This document shows positions 12,612 to 25,453 of a stretch of 64,000 nucleotides of DNA, piece by piece (the first letter of the stretch is position 1; each line of letters opens with the position of its first letter). The stretch is from Paramecium tetraurelia (taxonomy: Eukaryota > Ciliophora > Oligohymenophorea > Peniculida > Parameciidae), in contig NW_001799599.1 of the NCBI RefSeq assembly GCF_000165425.1, positions 314,715-378,714 of the forward strand, read 5' to 3'. The position numbers and the translations under genes are program-made. The notes below the pieces were generated by a model that saw only the letters and a program-made list of their open reading frames with translations, was not told the origin of the DNA and searched no databases.

Positions 12612-14425
12612 TCATTAAATATTAAGTAATTCAATATCACCTTCTTTTTTTGTACCTTTCTACACCTTCGACTTTTTCTGAATAAAATAAGCCTTCTTGT
12701 CCTTCAAAGCATCTCTACCTCTAAAAATAAGGCGATCAGAGAATGTCTCAGTAAACATGAATTCTTTTAATCCAAGGAAATTCATAAATCTATCATACAA
12801 ATCAAAGTAATTAATGAAACACAAAAAGAGCAGTAGAGCAGGCATCAACTAAATTACATTAACTCCAAAAATTGGTACAAATTCCATCTTTAAAATTATC
12901 ATAAAAACATACTTCTCCCATTGCATATTTGAATGCTGGCTCACAGTTCAATCTTTGTTTGACTCTTAACATATTCAAAAAGTTCTGACATAGAGGAGCT
13001 GCTACTCTACTGAAATTTATTGTAGCAAATAACAAACTAGGAGCATCAGTTTAATGATCATCGTATAATCCATAACATCCTGCTATCTTAATTCTAAACA
13101 TTCCATAATAAACACAAAATGCTATATAAAACAAAGGAACAAAACAAAAGATTTGTAGGGCTATCACTCCAGATGATAAGGATATAGGCATTCCAAATAT
13201 AGTAAATGGAGTGTTCATAAATAGCGTAGTTTCAGATATAACAACCAACAAAGATAGAATCCCTAAAAACAAAGAAAACAATATTTTGAATTGAGGTTTG
13301 TAATAACATAGCCAATACCATTCCAAAGTATCCAATTGTTAAGAGCAAGACCCTTCCCTGTTATTTGATTTTAAATCATAATGAATCTTTTTATCAGAAT
13401 TTTCTACAGAATTTATGACGTTTTCTAACGCATATGCTTTCCTGCAATTCTCTTTCCATGCTGCTCTCAACCTTCTAAAAGTTCTTGCCTTCTATCGAAT
13501 ATCTCTGTATATTTCAACCATTTCCTCATCAGTGGCTTCAGGTTATTCCTTAAAGAACATTCTTTACAAATAAGATATCCCTGGTGCCTTGGATTTTGCA
13601 TCCTCCTCTACTAAATCCTTATACATAGTTTTTGGAATTGTCTTAATACTGATCTTTAAATATATTTTTGAGGATTCTTATTAAAATTTTTATTAGTTTC
13701 GAATACCCACTACTCTCTTAGCCTTTTCTTATAATTCATGTTGAGCCTCATCCTTTTCCTCTGTGATTTTCGCTGTTTTAAAATACAAATATTTCATCTG
13801 AACATCCAAAGTGGAAGTTCTCATATGAGCCCTTGGAACTGCAATGAGAGAATATCTAAAATTATAGACTAACGATAATTACCCCAACAACACTATAATC
13901 AAAGCCACACCAAAAGAATTAGCCATACTTTTGAGTAACTTAGTTAAACCATAATCTGATGCTTATCCTGTCATTACAATTATGACAATAAAAACAATGC
14001 CAGCAATTCCAATCACTAGAAAAAATTTGCCATTGTTGATCAAGGATCTCATTAACTTTTAAGCTTGATTAAGATCAGTCGCTTCCTCATATTCCTACAT
14101 TATTGGAATAATCGTCCAACAAAGTATGAAATTGGCCCAATACAATATTTGATACATCTTGATTTATATGAAATATTACATTTCCTATTGCTTCATATTC
14201 TCTCGAATGCACACCCAAATCACTCTAATTGCTATTTGTTTCTTGATCTCTAAATGTTACATAAATATCTAATGGTAACAAAATTAGCAAAATAAAATTC
14301 GTCAACCATGAAATCAAACATGTCACTCTTACAATAATGTTAACTTCTTTGCAGCAAATATTGTTGATTAATTTTGCACAATATATAGTAACTAGAATGA
14401 TTTCAAGCAGCGTTAATAAATACAT
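12612..14425 (-). CDS. LMBR1-type multi-pass membrane protein (LMBRD2-like)
   Basis: About 588 residues with about nine hydrophobic helices. Family landmarks: LLPLDIYVTF after the second helix, ILYWANFILCWTIIPIMQEY, LVYNFRYSLIAVPRAH, a cytosolic coiled-coil insert, then SLLFATINFSRVAAPLCQNFL and FVPIFGVNVIQLMPALLL. Two introns are needed: 14158-14179 (22 nt) and 12888-12912 (25 nt), both ending AAG; each restores a conserved block. LMBR1-family proteins include lipocalin receptors and LMBRD2, linked to GPCR signalling; its substrate here is unknown. The start is the ATG giving MYLLTLLEIIL, since the frame has a TGA just upstream. Stops of this gene and L11 are 38 bp apart. Confidence 0.88.
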
Positions 14426-15603
14426 ATTAATTTTATTTATTCTAATTTTCAATATATCTTTCTTTCATTCCTCTATCTTTATATTTGTAATGTCTCAAAT
14501 AATCTTAATGCGTATATTCACTTTTATATTTGTCTTCTCTTCTATCCCAACAGCATTTAGATCAATTTAGCAAACATAACATCCTTCATAATTCTCAAAC
14601 CAACAAAGCATATTAAAATGGAGATTTTTAAGACTCTGTTCAATATAATCACATATATTCAATCAAGCCTATTGTTTAGAAATAAATATTAATAATTAAA
14701 ATAATAATAATAATTTATAAGCCATAATAGAATAGAATCTCAAAAACTTAAAGAAGAATAATTTATGATAAAAATATACATTTTATAACAATCTACGAAG
14801 ATCTTGACATTGGCTTCATAAATTAACCTTTAATTTTTAAGTTATTTTCAAAGAAATTGAAAATCTAGAGTTCTCTGTTTTTGACAATTGTATATATTGT
14901 ATTCTTTACAGTCTATTGTATGGTCATGTCATACCTCAGTCATATTTTGTCAATTCTATATGCATTGTAATAAACAAATTATGAAATTTAAAGGGAATCC
15001 AGTTACTGATGTTTAAGCTAGTATTTTCAAAAAAATTCTTGATATCTCGATTGAGAATAACGGTACCAGACAAATTTTACATTAATTAGAATCCCTAAAT
15101 TGATAGTCAAACACTTTTGTTCATGTATAGCTTATATACACCTTCCAACAATTATATTTGGTTACTCTAGGTAAGAGTTTCACAAACCTCCAGACATCAA
15201 AAAAAACCAGATTTTCAATGTTTGTATTATATATTAGTTTTGAGTTCATTATTTTTAATCACTCTACATATTATTCTACTTTATTTAATGGAAAAAGAAT
15301 AATTAATTATTGGCAAAAAAATTATATTCTATTTTATTATTTAAAAATTAATAAATATTTATGAATTATTGTAGTCTTTGAATTGTTTTATAACCCAATA
15401 GAATATTTTTTCTCAATCATTTTTTTCTTGTGAGTCTGTTCTTTACATCTTACATTAGTGTTTAAATTAAGCTAAGCATCTAAAATCTTGACAAAAATGA
15501 AAATGTATCTTGCGCACATATTTAACAAGATAAAATTTAAGATAGAGACAATAAAAATAATAAATTGTAGAATCAAATGTCTTAATTTTTCAGTGGTGTA
15601 ACA
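14426..15603. other. 1.2 kb gap with scattered membrane-protein remnants
   Basis: On the plus strand, about 14760-15015, one frame reads well and includes a hydrophobic helix (LFLTIVYIVFFTVYCMVM), but has no ATG and ends at TGA. Further open pieces follow at about 15000-15090 and 15097-15363 in other frames. I could not join them with short introns. The likeliest reading is a decayed membrane-protein gene. The first 300 bp upstream of the LMBR1 start probably also hold its promoter. Confidence 0.35.
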
Positions 15604-16191
15604 ATGCCTGACAATGAATGGTCTGAAATATTTGATATAGAAAATTGTGATAAGTCTCAAGCTTATGATAGCTTTGGAGATTTTCATGCAGAACTCCACC
15701 GTTATTATTCAATGTTGAATTAAAATCCTGCTACCGATGAATCAAATATGCTTAATTCAGAAGCAACGAATGGCGAAATTTTATAGAGTTCAAAGACAAG
15801 CAAAGTCATAAAAAAAGTATGCTATTACATTAATTTTCAGAAGAAAATATAGACAGCACTTCCTGGAGAGAGCAAGAATTTACATAAATGTTATGGAAGA
15901 TAATTATAGCTATTCATAAGGAATTTTTGCAATAAGACAAATAATTCTAGTTTGAAAGAGGATTAACATATTAAATAGTTTTTATAAATCCAAGGAGATA
16001 AAATAGGAAAATATGAATTAAACTAATTTCTAAATTGTTAAAAGGGGAAGATGTTCTCTAAGGAATTTTTTGGATAATGTTTGTGGAAGTATAATGTTGT
16101 CAAAGAATCAAAGACAAGTGTGTCGTCGCTTTTCAGACATAATATTGAACCTTTTTGGGAGACCCATAAAAAAATCAAGTCAAGAATGTGA
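15604..16191 (+). CDS. Unknown protein
   Basis: About 187 residues. The N-terminus is acidic (MPDNEWSEIFDIENCDKSQ), the middle and C-terminus are basic and rich in Lys, Gln and Asn, ending HKKIKSRM. A 24-nt stretch at 15817-15840 has intron-like ends (GTATGC and TTTTCAG); it is in frame and stop-free, so it may be an intron or eight extra codons. No domain recognised. The C-terminal half has hydrophobic and aromatic residues spaced as in a small helical domain. Confidence 0.6.
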
Positions 16192-16354
16192 GACATTTGA
16201 CTTATTCTATTTATTATTATAATTTTGTTGAATTAATTAATTATTGAAAGTAGGGGCTAGTAATAAAACATAATGTTATTAAAAATACTTATATATAATG
16301 TAAGAATCGAGAGTTCAATTAGCATTACGTGAAATTTCGATAATCAAATAAGCT

Positions 16355-19300
16355 ATGTCGTCCAAAAAGAAGTACACTCCAATGAAAGATTCTCTGAACA
16401 ACTTTCAGAAGGTTTTGGAAGAAAATAAAAAGAATGGTGTCCAAGATATTCCAAGATAAGAAATTTAAAAGATTTTAATACCTGCTTCAAAAGAGTTGAA
16501 ATCAGCCAAATTTCATACAACTTTAATTTGCTTTTTGCTTAAATTGATCAACTTAAAAGTGATTAACGATGTAAGATAAAAACCATTTATTTTAGATTCA
16601 AACAAGTGAAGATGTTTTAGATTACTTTTTGAAAATTAAAGAAATCCAAAAGGATGAATTGCATTATAAACTGATACAAAGTTTTATGGCTTTTATACAT
16701 TAAGACTTCATTAATTTTCGTAATTATGGTTTTGTTGAAAAAGTAGAATAATCATTCTATTCATTTAGTGTCTTACATTCGTACTCTTCATGAAAAATTC
16801 TAAAATGCCTATAATTTAAGCATCAGCAGAAACATCATTAGATAAATTAATTGAATTACTATCGGGATCGACGCAATTAATAATAGCCGGTCAAGGATTT
16901 GATGACATGAATATCATTATTGATTTAGACAATTAGCAAGAATAAAATTTATAATAAGCTACATCCAATACCCCAATAGATCATTAAAAAGAAGTGCAAA
17001 ATCTACATTCTATATTGTCTGATTTGATTAAGATATGCGATTACACTCGTCCTCCTTGGTTTCCTCCCTCAGTTCCTCTGGATAGGGAGTTTGGATTGTC
17101 AAGTATTAACAGTTTTTTATCAAACATGGGAAAATTCTTCACTTAATTCACAACCATCTAAGAGTTGCTATCAAATCATCTTATTTAAGTCATAAGAAAG
17201 ATACTAGCCATACCAATCAACATGATAAAGAGCTCAATTATTGTGGTAGCATTTAAGTGCTTAACATTTTTAGTGGATGGACCATAATCAGGAGAGGTTT
17301 GGAATATCTTAATTTAATAAATAAAATCAAATGAGCATTCGATACATAAAAATTTGGGATTGCAAACCTTAATCTATTTTGTCTAAAGTTAAATATTTTT
17401 GGATTAATTACTTCTACTTCCTTTGAATGAGAAAGTATATAATATAATATTAAAGTTGATAGAATTACATCTTAGATATTATTACATTGTTATCTGGATT
17501 GGCTAAAGACATCTCCGATCCAACTGAATTAGAATAGAAAAGATGGATGGATATGACAAGTCCTACAATTAATTTATAATAAAATTCTGAAGTATATCCT
17601 AGTGATAATGGTTTAGTATGCAGAATGTTAAGTGAATTTTAATCACGCTTTGTAAATTCACTATGTGTGTATGCTGATTAATAAAAAATATAATTAGGAA
17701 GTTTATTTAAATTACAATCAACAGACAAATTTTATCAAATTATTGAATTTACTTGGAAATTGAATTTAAGGGGAATCAAATACCTATTAACCAAAGAACT
17801 AGATGAGTAAACTTTATAAAATTTGTTATCTGCATTCTCATCCTATATTAATATAGTTGGGTCAATTTAGATGAAAGCAGCATAGAATGCTTTTATAAAG
17901 ACCATTTGCGAATTTTGTAAACCTTAAACTGGATAAGAATTTTCAAAAAAACACATTTAGATAAATAAAATGGTATTAAATATTGCTAATTGTCTTGGAA
18001 GTATTATATTAGATAATTAATTATTTTAGATTTACTAGAATGCAGTAGTTGGATTTGTATTTTCAAGACATTTGAAGAATGTGAGAATTATTATTTAAGA
18101 AATCGTCTTGCAAAAAATTCAAGTCAAGAGGAATAAATTAAGACGCTAGATATAACAATCTTATTTTAAAGTTTAGATTAATTGTTTTCATAAAGTCCTA
18201 CCTATGGTAATGAACATTTGATAACTGTAATGGATGCTATTAATTAAATAACCATTGAATGTTTAGAATAGTAAACAACTTTAGAGTTGAAGAGATCTAA
18301 TTCATAATTTGGAGATCAAAAGAAATATTTTTCTCTCTCAAAATTAGTTGAATTAATTAAATTTAACGTATTTAGATTAGATATATTTTGGGAACTCATT
18401 ATTGCACATTTCATCTCAGTTATTTCTTCACGTAACACCAATTTAGTTTTAAATGCAGCAGATACATTGTCTTAGATTATATTTTATGGTTTTGAACACT
18501 GGACTTAATTTTATAAGAAAAATCAATAGCATCATTCAGAATTTATCAAAGAGAAATGGTATAAGACTGATTCTATATACTAATAAACTCTCTTTTAGCC
18601 TTGGATTGATATGTGTGCATTGAACTAAAATGATTTAAAAGAGATAATTTTGAACAATGTATTAAAGATGCTACAGAATAATGGTCATGAAATCTAACAA
18701 AAAGGTTGGGATTCCGTATTAGTCTTATTATTAGAAATTGGATCAGAATAAACAACCATTTTTGTTAAGTAAGGATTAGCATGCACAGAATATATCATAA
18801 ATCAATTTTTATCAAATTTAAATGGGGAATAAATTAAAAAGTTATTTGAAATTATCGAGAAATATAAATCCAATTCAAGTAATTACAGTTTATAATTAAA
18901 TAGACGAATAAAACATAAATTTCCAAATTTGTAATATGCTTTGGCATCTGGGAGATTTCATCACCAAAAATAATTCCCATAACTCTGAATAGAATAATAT
19001 ATTAACCAACGAAGAACTTGAATTGTATTTGCCTGAGATATTTCAAAAGCTATCACTTATAGCTTTAGACCCTATTCCTGAAATCAGACATTCAGCTATC
19101 CATATATTTAGCAATCTGTTGATTCATTTAAATTGTCAAAATCTCTATTCGCAATGGAAAAAGATCTTAGAAAATATCTTCATGAAGTTGATGCACAACA
19201 TTAATAACACATTTTAAGAAAAGAATTAAAATAAAGATTTAGATGTTACTTAATGGGAAGAAACTGTAAAAAGTGTTATCTAAGCTTTTATAAAATTAAT

Positions 19301-20700
19301 AAAAAAGTACTTTCTTATTATTGATGAATCCTCTTAAGAGAAGTAAATCATCTATTTATTTTAGAGATTAAGATATCGAATTATTGATCAAAGAAACCAC
19401 ACCAGACTTGGTTGTTATATTTTAATAGAATAAACCATTCTTAAGCTTAGAAGCAGCTAAATAAATGCGAGAGCTATTCCTCTACAAACCTATAGTTTGT
19501 CTTAAAAATTTCTCTAATGTGATTGATCAAATATCAATTCTTTTTAATCAACAATACTAAGACATTAAATACATTAAGACACTCATTTTACATATTGCTC
19601 CAGAATTACTGGAATTCTTGAATGATATTGTAAAATTGGCTTCTAACATACTCATTGAATAAGTTGTGGATATTTATTATAAAATATTAGAATACCCCAT
19701 CATAGTTCATTCTAAACTTGATTTAATTCAAAACAAAATCTTTTTTGAAGACAACCTTGCACCAAAATAAATGATGGCAACTCTTTAGTAAAATTTATCT
19801 AAATAACCCCAAAAATTCGTTGAAAGAATGATAGCTAATATTCATGAATTGATCAAAGAACCCCCTAATAACAAATTTAAGCATATCTTAATAAAGAGAC
19901 ATCTCTTACAACTCAATACTGTTTTAGATAGCAATATTGACTTTTTCTGTTAATTTTAATAACTCTATGAAACAATTATTATAGCCATGAGAAACAACGA
20001 TTAGTATTTGCATTTCACTGAAACCTTAAATGAAGACAAATCAATCTATATGATAATGGCTGAAAATTATCTTTAAAGAGCTAAAACCTATCTAACCAGT
20101 AATGCTGAAGGTTAGCTTAAGATATTAAAAACATTATAACTTGTATTGCCTGATAAATCAGTTTGCGAAAATATCTAACAATAGAGTAAAATCTTGAATT
20201 CAGAAAATCAATTGCTCCAAAATTAATATATAGATGAAATTTCACAAATTTATGTTAATAATCCTCAGTTATCCGATTCATCAGAATTTATGGAATTTAT
20301 TCAAAAATTGTATGAATTATCTTAATTTTCCAAAATTGCTATCCATAAATTATGCATATTATCTGAGAACTCCAAGGTTCTTTAATATTTCCTAGATGCA
20401 AGCCAAAAGATTTTATAGACTTCTAACTCTGAATAACTCAACAATGATAAGAAATTAATTGATTTGTTAAACTATCTTATGTAAACTAAAATACCAGAAA
20501 ATTCTTTTATAAGCTTCATATCTTTGGATGGATAAGAAATTTCCTATGGAGAAACTTCATTATTATAATCAAACATAGGCCATTTATTTTACTTGATGCC
20601 ATACCTTGTATAACTAATTGGACATTAATAGGATGATGTCAGAATCAAGGTTTAATAGGTTCTATCGAAAGTTTCATAATTGGTAGTGAAAATTGATTGA
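16355..20700 (+). CDS. MON2: MON2-like trafficking protein
   Basis: About 1398 residues after six introns: 16571-16595, 16743-16768, 17435-17462, 18045-18067, 18879-18903 and 19343-19364. The protein is a long alpha-helical-repeat type. The clearest family match is in the C-terminal half, where ICNMLWHLGDFITKN and the following LPEIFQKLSLIALD and PIPEIRHSAIHIFSNLL correspond to the MON2 block with DxRxEVRxSAxxTL. The N-terminal part fits the DCB/HUS helices of the large Arf-GEF relatives, but there is no Sec7 domain. By family it acts at the trans-Golgi/endosome, with Dopey proteins. The family call rests on the mid-C-terminal motif; the overall length is shorter than in animals. TGA 20698-20700 appears real because no AG splice end follows for about 90 bp. 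Confidence 0.75.
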
Positions 20701-21333
20701 AAAATATTAAATACATTTATAATTCAAACTAATGTTATAATATTTGTTTAAATAATGGCTGAATAATCTCAAGAATATCTTAAGAATTTATTCCTTAGAT
20801 TTTTATAAACAATTTAATTATTTTTATAACTTTATCTTTAATTAAGGTATGATATTTTTTGATTAAATTTAAGATATACGAATTCTAATGAAGAACTAAG
20901 AGTTTTTTTTATTTATTTCTTATAATGTTTCTTTACTTGATTATTAATCTGATTCTATGCGTGACAGTATATTGAAATTAATCATTAATTTATATTCTAA
21001 AAATTAGGACGTAAATCCAATTTGAAGAATACAATAATTTATTGTATTTTCGATTAGTTTGTTCATTGATAATTTTAAATATTTATTTTTAAACTCCTCT
21101 GAAGTTGAATGAAGTTCATTTAATAGCAACTCAAAACACTTACATATCAATTAAGCTATGTAAAAAAAATCAGTTCGAGTAAATGGATGAGTTAGCAGGA
21201 AATGAAATTTTCTTTTTAAAAAATATGATATTAAATATTTGATGGTCTGTAACCATTTTAATTATCTAAATTATTACATCATGTGTATGAATTAAATAGA
21301 TATCGAAGTTAAATATTAATATAAATAAGTTTA
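20701..21333. other. Gap of 0.6 kb, short protein-like pieces only
   Basis: A short frame from ATG 20758 (MAEQSQEYLKNLFLRF) and a second piece near 20937-21030 (SDSMRDSILKLIINLYS) read like helical-repeat sequence but end quickly and could not be joined. They may be a decayed partial copy of a HEAT-type gene. The last 300 bp are AT-rich with no coding signal and probably hold the promoter of the next gene. Confidence 0.3.
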
Positions 21334-22787
21334 ATGAATATCATTTTATATGCTTGCATAATTGGTTACGTAATCAGCGAGGTAATATTTAAAGTAAGTT
21401 ATTTTTAGAGTGATTTAGATTAAGCTTATAAATATTTGGTACAAAATTAGGATCAATTAATGCTTGGGTAATGGACAGCAAGCTCAGATTATTTAGTTTA
21501 CATAAATGTAGTCTATGATAATTAAAATCTGATAATGTAAGTTTATCCCAAGAAACACAACTTATTACATGAAAAGCATTATTTTAGACTCAGTTATTCC
21601 CTTCTAAATAATTCATATCATTTTGACTCAAATTAAAAGTAACCGAGTTGAATATTTGTAGTCTTATGACTTGGGAGAATATAGATGTTATAATTGAATT
21701 ACAAAACAATGAGAAACATCCTCTTACTATTTGCAAAGCCAATCTCTAAATAGAAGTTTAAACTAAAACTGTTATTCTACATAGTTAATTTGCTGAGTAA
21801 TGTTATGTAAATGAAGAGAGAATACGTTTATTCATATTCAGCAATTCGACTTACCAAATGCAAGCTTTCACATACTCGATGCTTTTAATATTCATATCTA
21901 TAGTCTAAATAATTAGCACTTATTTTTACTTAAAATCAGATCCAGCTGCAAATAAGGGAGCATCGATGACTATATCTATCGTTTTGACTCAAGATATATT
22001 CATTTGTATTTTCAGTTCATTGCTTTTTGACATTCCAAGATATTATTATTTCTTCCCTTGTTTGCTTTGTTAGCTGGTTGCTATATTTTCTGATCTCAAA
22101 TTGAAAGCAAAACTGACTGTAATTATTAACATAATATCAATTAGAATATGGAAAGATAAAAGAAGAGATATTTATTACTATAAATTGTTGAAATTTTATC
22201 AGTCACTTTTTTATTTTTGAGAATTAGACGTTCGATCGAATTAACATTACTGAATATTTTCCTGGTTCCTTAAATTGCCATTACCTTTTACACAGGAGAA
22301 AGACAGAGATTTAATATATATTATATTGGAGCTATATTTCCAAGAGCTTTACTTTCAATATATGCAAGGGGATTTCAAGACAATATTTTATAACTATTAC
22401 AAAAACTACATGTAGTTTTCGTTATAGTGCTCATCGTTTTGATTTAATTTTTAATTTATTATTGCTAAAACCAATTTGGATGGTTCATATTGAAAAGGAA
22501 TAAATACAACTACTTCATCAAGCAAACAGACGAACACACACAATCAGATTGTGCGATATGTTTGTTAAATCTATCATAAATTCCTGATTATACACTAAAT
22601 AAAGGAGAATCCTTTGCACTACAAACTATTAGTTAAGCATCTCGAAATAATTTATTAATGAAAACACCTTGCGTAAATTATATAAATAATTTAGAACCAT
22701 TAATTTCACCCTTCTTGTTTAAGCTAGTGGATGTAAATCAATCTCTCATGCCCATTATGCAAAAGTGCCTTGCCATAAGTATTTTGA
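21334..22787 (+). CDS. Membrane RING-finger E3 ubiquitin ligase (Tul1/DSC-type)
   Basis: About 451 residues. A signal peptide (MNIILYACIIGYVIS) leads a luminal domain of about 160 residues, then about six or seven membrane helices, and a C-terminal RING-H2 finger. The finger has DCAIC, then TPCNHQFHPSCLSQW and SCPLC, giving the Cys/His ligand order C-C-C-H-H-C-C-C. Introns: 21382-21408 (27 nt), 21639-21661, 22119-22144 and 22673-22694; the last splits the finger and without it the His ligands are lost. This layout (signal peptide, luminal domain, TM block, terminal RING) matches the Golgi Tul1/Dsc1 ligases that ubiquitinate membrane proteins for quality control. Confidence 0.85.
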
Positions 22788-23139
22788 ACTTTAGAAGATT
22801 TCAGAATATATATCTGTAGATATAAATAATATTTCAGAGATACTTATATTAATTATTTTTCTCATTTTAAATCAGAATTCTCCCATTTGATAATTTTCTT
22901 CAATTTTATATATGAGAATAGAAGAATTCCTCTATATATAATATTATCAAATTCCTTTGATCAAATTTTCATTTTGACTATTTATATTATCTTCCAATAT
23001 GCTAATTAGTTTGATTAACAAAATAAATTCTCTAAAATTAATTCTATATTTTAGATGATAATTTTGATTTAAAATATTGTTATCAATATATAAAAAAAAT
23101 AGTTTAATTCAAAAATCATATACAAGATCTTTATTCATA
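22788..23139. other. AT-rich gap, nothing recognised
   Basis: About 350 bp of very AT-rich sequence following the RING gene. I see no coding frame with sense on either strand, no repeat and no stable hairpin. It probably contains the 3' region of the RING gene and the promoter of the small gene that follows. Confidence 0.4.
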
Positions 23140-23616
23140 ATGAAAGAGACTTTTTCCCTTTTTTGTTTATTGTATTTACTGGTCATTCTACTTTTTAAGC
23201 ATTTTTTGTAGAGAGTTTGTATATGATTGTATTATTGTGAAAATTTCTAATTGAACTCTTTTTAGTCATCTTCAGACATATAAGGTTTGTTATTTATGCC
23301 CTCTAGAAATTCAGTTCCTCCTTTTATGTTGAGAATGTTTTATGATTTTATCAGTTTTTTATATGCTAACACTCTTTTCTTTGTGACATATTAGAATTTC
23401 TTTTCAAAAGTGTCTCTGCTTGAATCTTTTTACATTAGAGTATTAAATAATAATATAATTATTGTTTCTATTTTTTTGCTTATATTATCAAAATTTGCCA
23501 GAATTTATAAGTTATTCTTTAATTTTATATAAATAAATATTTTCATTATTAAATTGCTTAGAAATTAAAATGAATTACTATTAAGTTATTAATAAATAGG
23601 AATCAGAATATATTGA
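23140..23616 (+). CDS. Possible small membrane protein (uncertain exons)
   Basis: The 3' part (about 23266-23616) is a convincing open frame with a hydrophobic helix (IIIVSIFLLILSKFA) and the conserved-looking stretch FYDFISFLYANTLFF. An ATG at 23140 can be joined to it by introns 23172-23199 (28 nt) and 23237-23265 (29 nt), giving about 139 residues in one frame. Without the introns a TGA interrupts. Its stop is only 17 bp from the stop of the opposite-strand gene, which is typical spacing for real genes here. It could instead be a decayed fragment. No family recognised. Confidence 0.35.
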
Positions 23617-23632
23617 ATAAGAGATAATTTAT

Positions 23633-24116
23633 TCATTCAATTTACTCATCTGATGAATCTGATATCATATCAAAGAAAGACTCTTGTTTTGTATTTTTAT
23701 TCTTTTATTTTTGAAGCATTTGTTATTTGACCTTCATTTATTATATTTATTTTCTGGCTGTTTAATTAAGATGAACAAAATCATTATCTGACATCTTTTT
23801 CACTTTATATAATCGATCAACCATCCCTTTGAATTCATCTCTGTTTAATACTCTTTATTTCTTTATTGTTGGGTAAAGCATCACTTAACCATCCAGTCCT
23901 TTCTTCTCACATAAGCCAAGCATTTGCAGTTTCTTTTTTAGAAAATCTTCTTCTGTTTAAAATTACCACTAAATATATGACATGAATTACATCATCCATT
24001 TTATCATAACATTTCTTGATTAATTCTTCATCTTTCTCAATCATATCAATTACATCAGCTGCATAATTTTCATTTTAGAAATGATTCCTAATTTCTCTTT
24101 ATAATAATTTATCCAT
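23633..24116 (-). CDS. Small acidic/basic helical protein, unknown
   Basis: About 153 residues after a 22-nt intron (23969-23990). The sequence is predicted to be mostly helical: an N-terminal segment MDKLLQREIRNHFQNENY, a coiled-coil-like middle, and a Gln/Lys-rich tail ending in an acidic patch (DMISDSSDEQIE). I do not recognise a family. The start is the first ATG and the stop is at 23633-23635, convergent with the small membrane-protein candidate. Confidence 0.65.
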
Positions 24117-24677
24117 TAAAATAAAATATAATGTTAATACTCAATACTCAATACTCAAATGAAACAAAATAAGTAAGAAACTATTAGAATCACAATTCTC
24201 AGTAGCATCATAATTCAATTATTGGATAACTCACGTTTTGATTGTATCTCTTGGATTTGGATAATTTCAATTCATTAATTTTCACTGATAAATAGTATTA
24301 ATTTTATCAATTTTAAGCTATTTAATTGAATATATAGAGTTAAAATATGGATTTCGTTAATATGATTCTCTTTCATGACTTGATTTAAATTATCAAGATA
24401 TATATTCCCCCTTAATCTAAATAGTGTTTTTTCAATATTTATTTATTTTTTAATGCATCAATTAAGGATATGTGATAAGTAATATTTACGGATGATCTTT
24501 GAATAGAGGTTATTTATCAAAATTTGTGAGATTTATATTACATTTGCTCTGAAGAATAGAAGATTATCAATTCTTCGGGGAATTATGAGAATTAATATTT
24601 GGATACTAAATAATGTATCTTTTTATTATATTTAATGCAAAATTACAATATTCATTTCATTATAATTTAATTGATTA
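24117..24677. other. Divergent intergenic region
   Basis: About 560 bp between two gene starts that point away from each other, so it should contain two promoters. It is AT-rich. No coding frame is convincing. A short direct repeat of the unit CAATACT is seen near 24140-24160. No other motif stands out. Confidence 0.4.
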
Positions 24678-25319
24678 ATGATCCAAGAGGATGATTGTTC
24701 ACCAAATTTTCTTGGCCAAATACACAATTTTAAATAACAAAAATAACATCCTCTTGAGGATAAATAAATTGAAAATGGGCCTTGTATATTTGATATTGAA
24801 GATGAGTAAAACGAATTCTAATAGTTTGAAAATAAAAATTAAGAAATTATATAATCAAGTAAATAGAGTCAGGATGATATTGATTGTGAGTAACCAGATT
24901 TAAAATCTACAAAACGTATGTCTTCAAAAATAGATAAAATGAAACATAAAAATAAAAATAAAAGCAATAGGGATTATTAAGTCATTGAAGAAGGTGTAGA
25001 TGAACAATAGAAAACCAAAAATTTAAATAATTATTACATAAGGCATATTGTTAAGGAAATCAGAACTATACTGTAAAATGAAGAAACTGAAGCCAACCTA
25101 ATGTAACTATTAGATGGAAAATATAATTGTACTTAATTGGGGAAGATTTTAGATGAGGAATTGTATAGATAAATAGCAATAAGCTATATTCTGAGTTTTA
25201 ATTTTTTTAATGATTTACTATCTTCTAAGAAATTAAAAGATGTCGAACCTATTATAAAATATGCAAGACAATTAGAGAAAATTAGTTTTAAAAACGAAAT
25301 TTTATATTTTAAAGACTGA
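24678..25319 (+). CDS. Unknown protein with polar N-terminus
   Basis: 213 residues, no intron needed. The first half is low-complexity and rich in Gln, Asn, Asp and Lys (from MIQEDDCSPNFLGQIHNF). The C-terminal 100 residues look like a folded helical domain (YYIRHIVKEIRTIL, LDGKYNCTQLGKILDEELYRQ, KLKDVEPIIKYARQLEK). I do not recognise the family. It is convergent with the phosphodiesterase gene, 134 bp between stops. Confidence 0.7.
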
Positions 25320-25453
25320 AAATTGTTAAAATTTTTAATATCAACATTATTTGCTTTCTTTCTCAAATATATTATAATATAATAAATAAAAATTGAATTA
25401 TGATCTTTATTGAGAATAACTACTTAAAATTATTAATTAGAAATATTAACAAT

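Noticed and set aside
20758-21040. Extension of the MON2-like gene past its stop
   Set aside because: No AG splice end between the TGA at 20700 and about 20798, so no intron could skip the stop.
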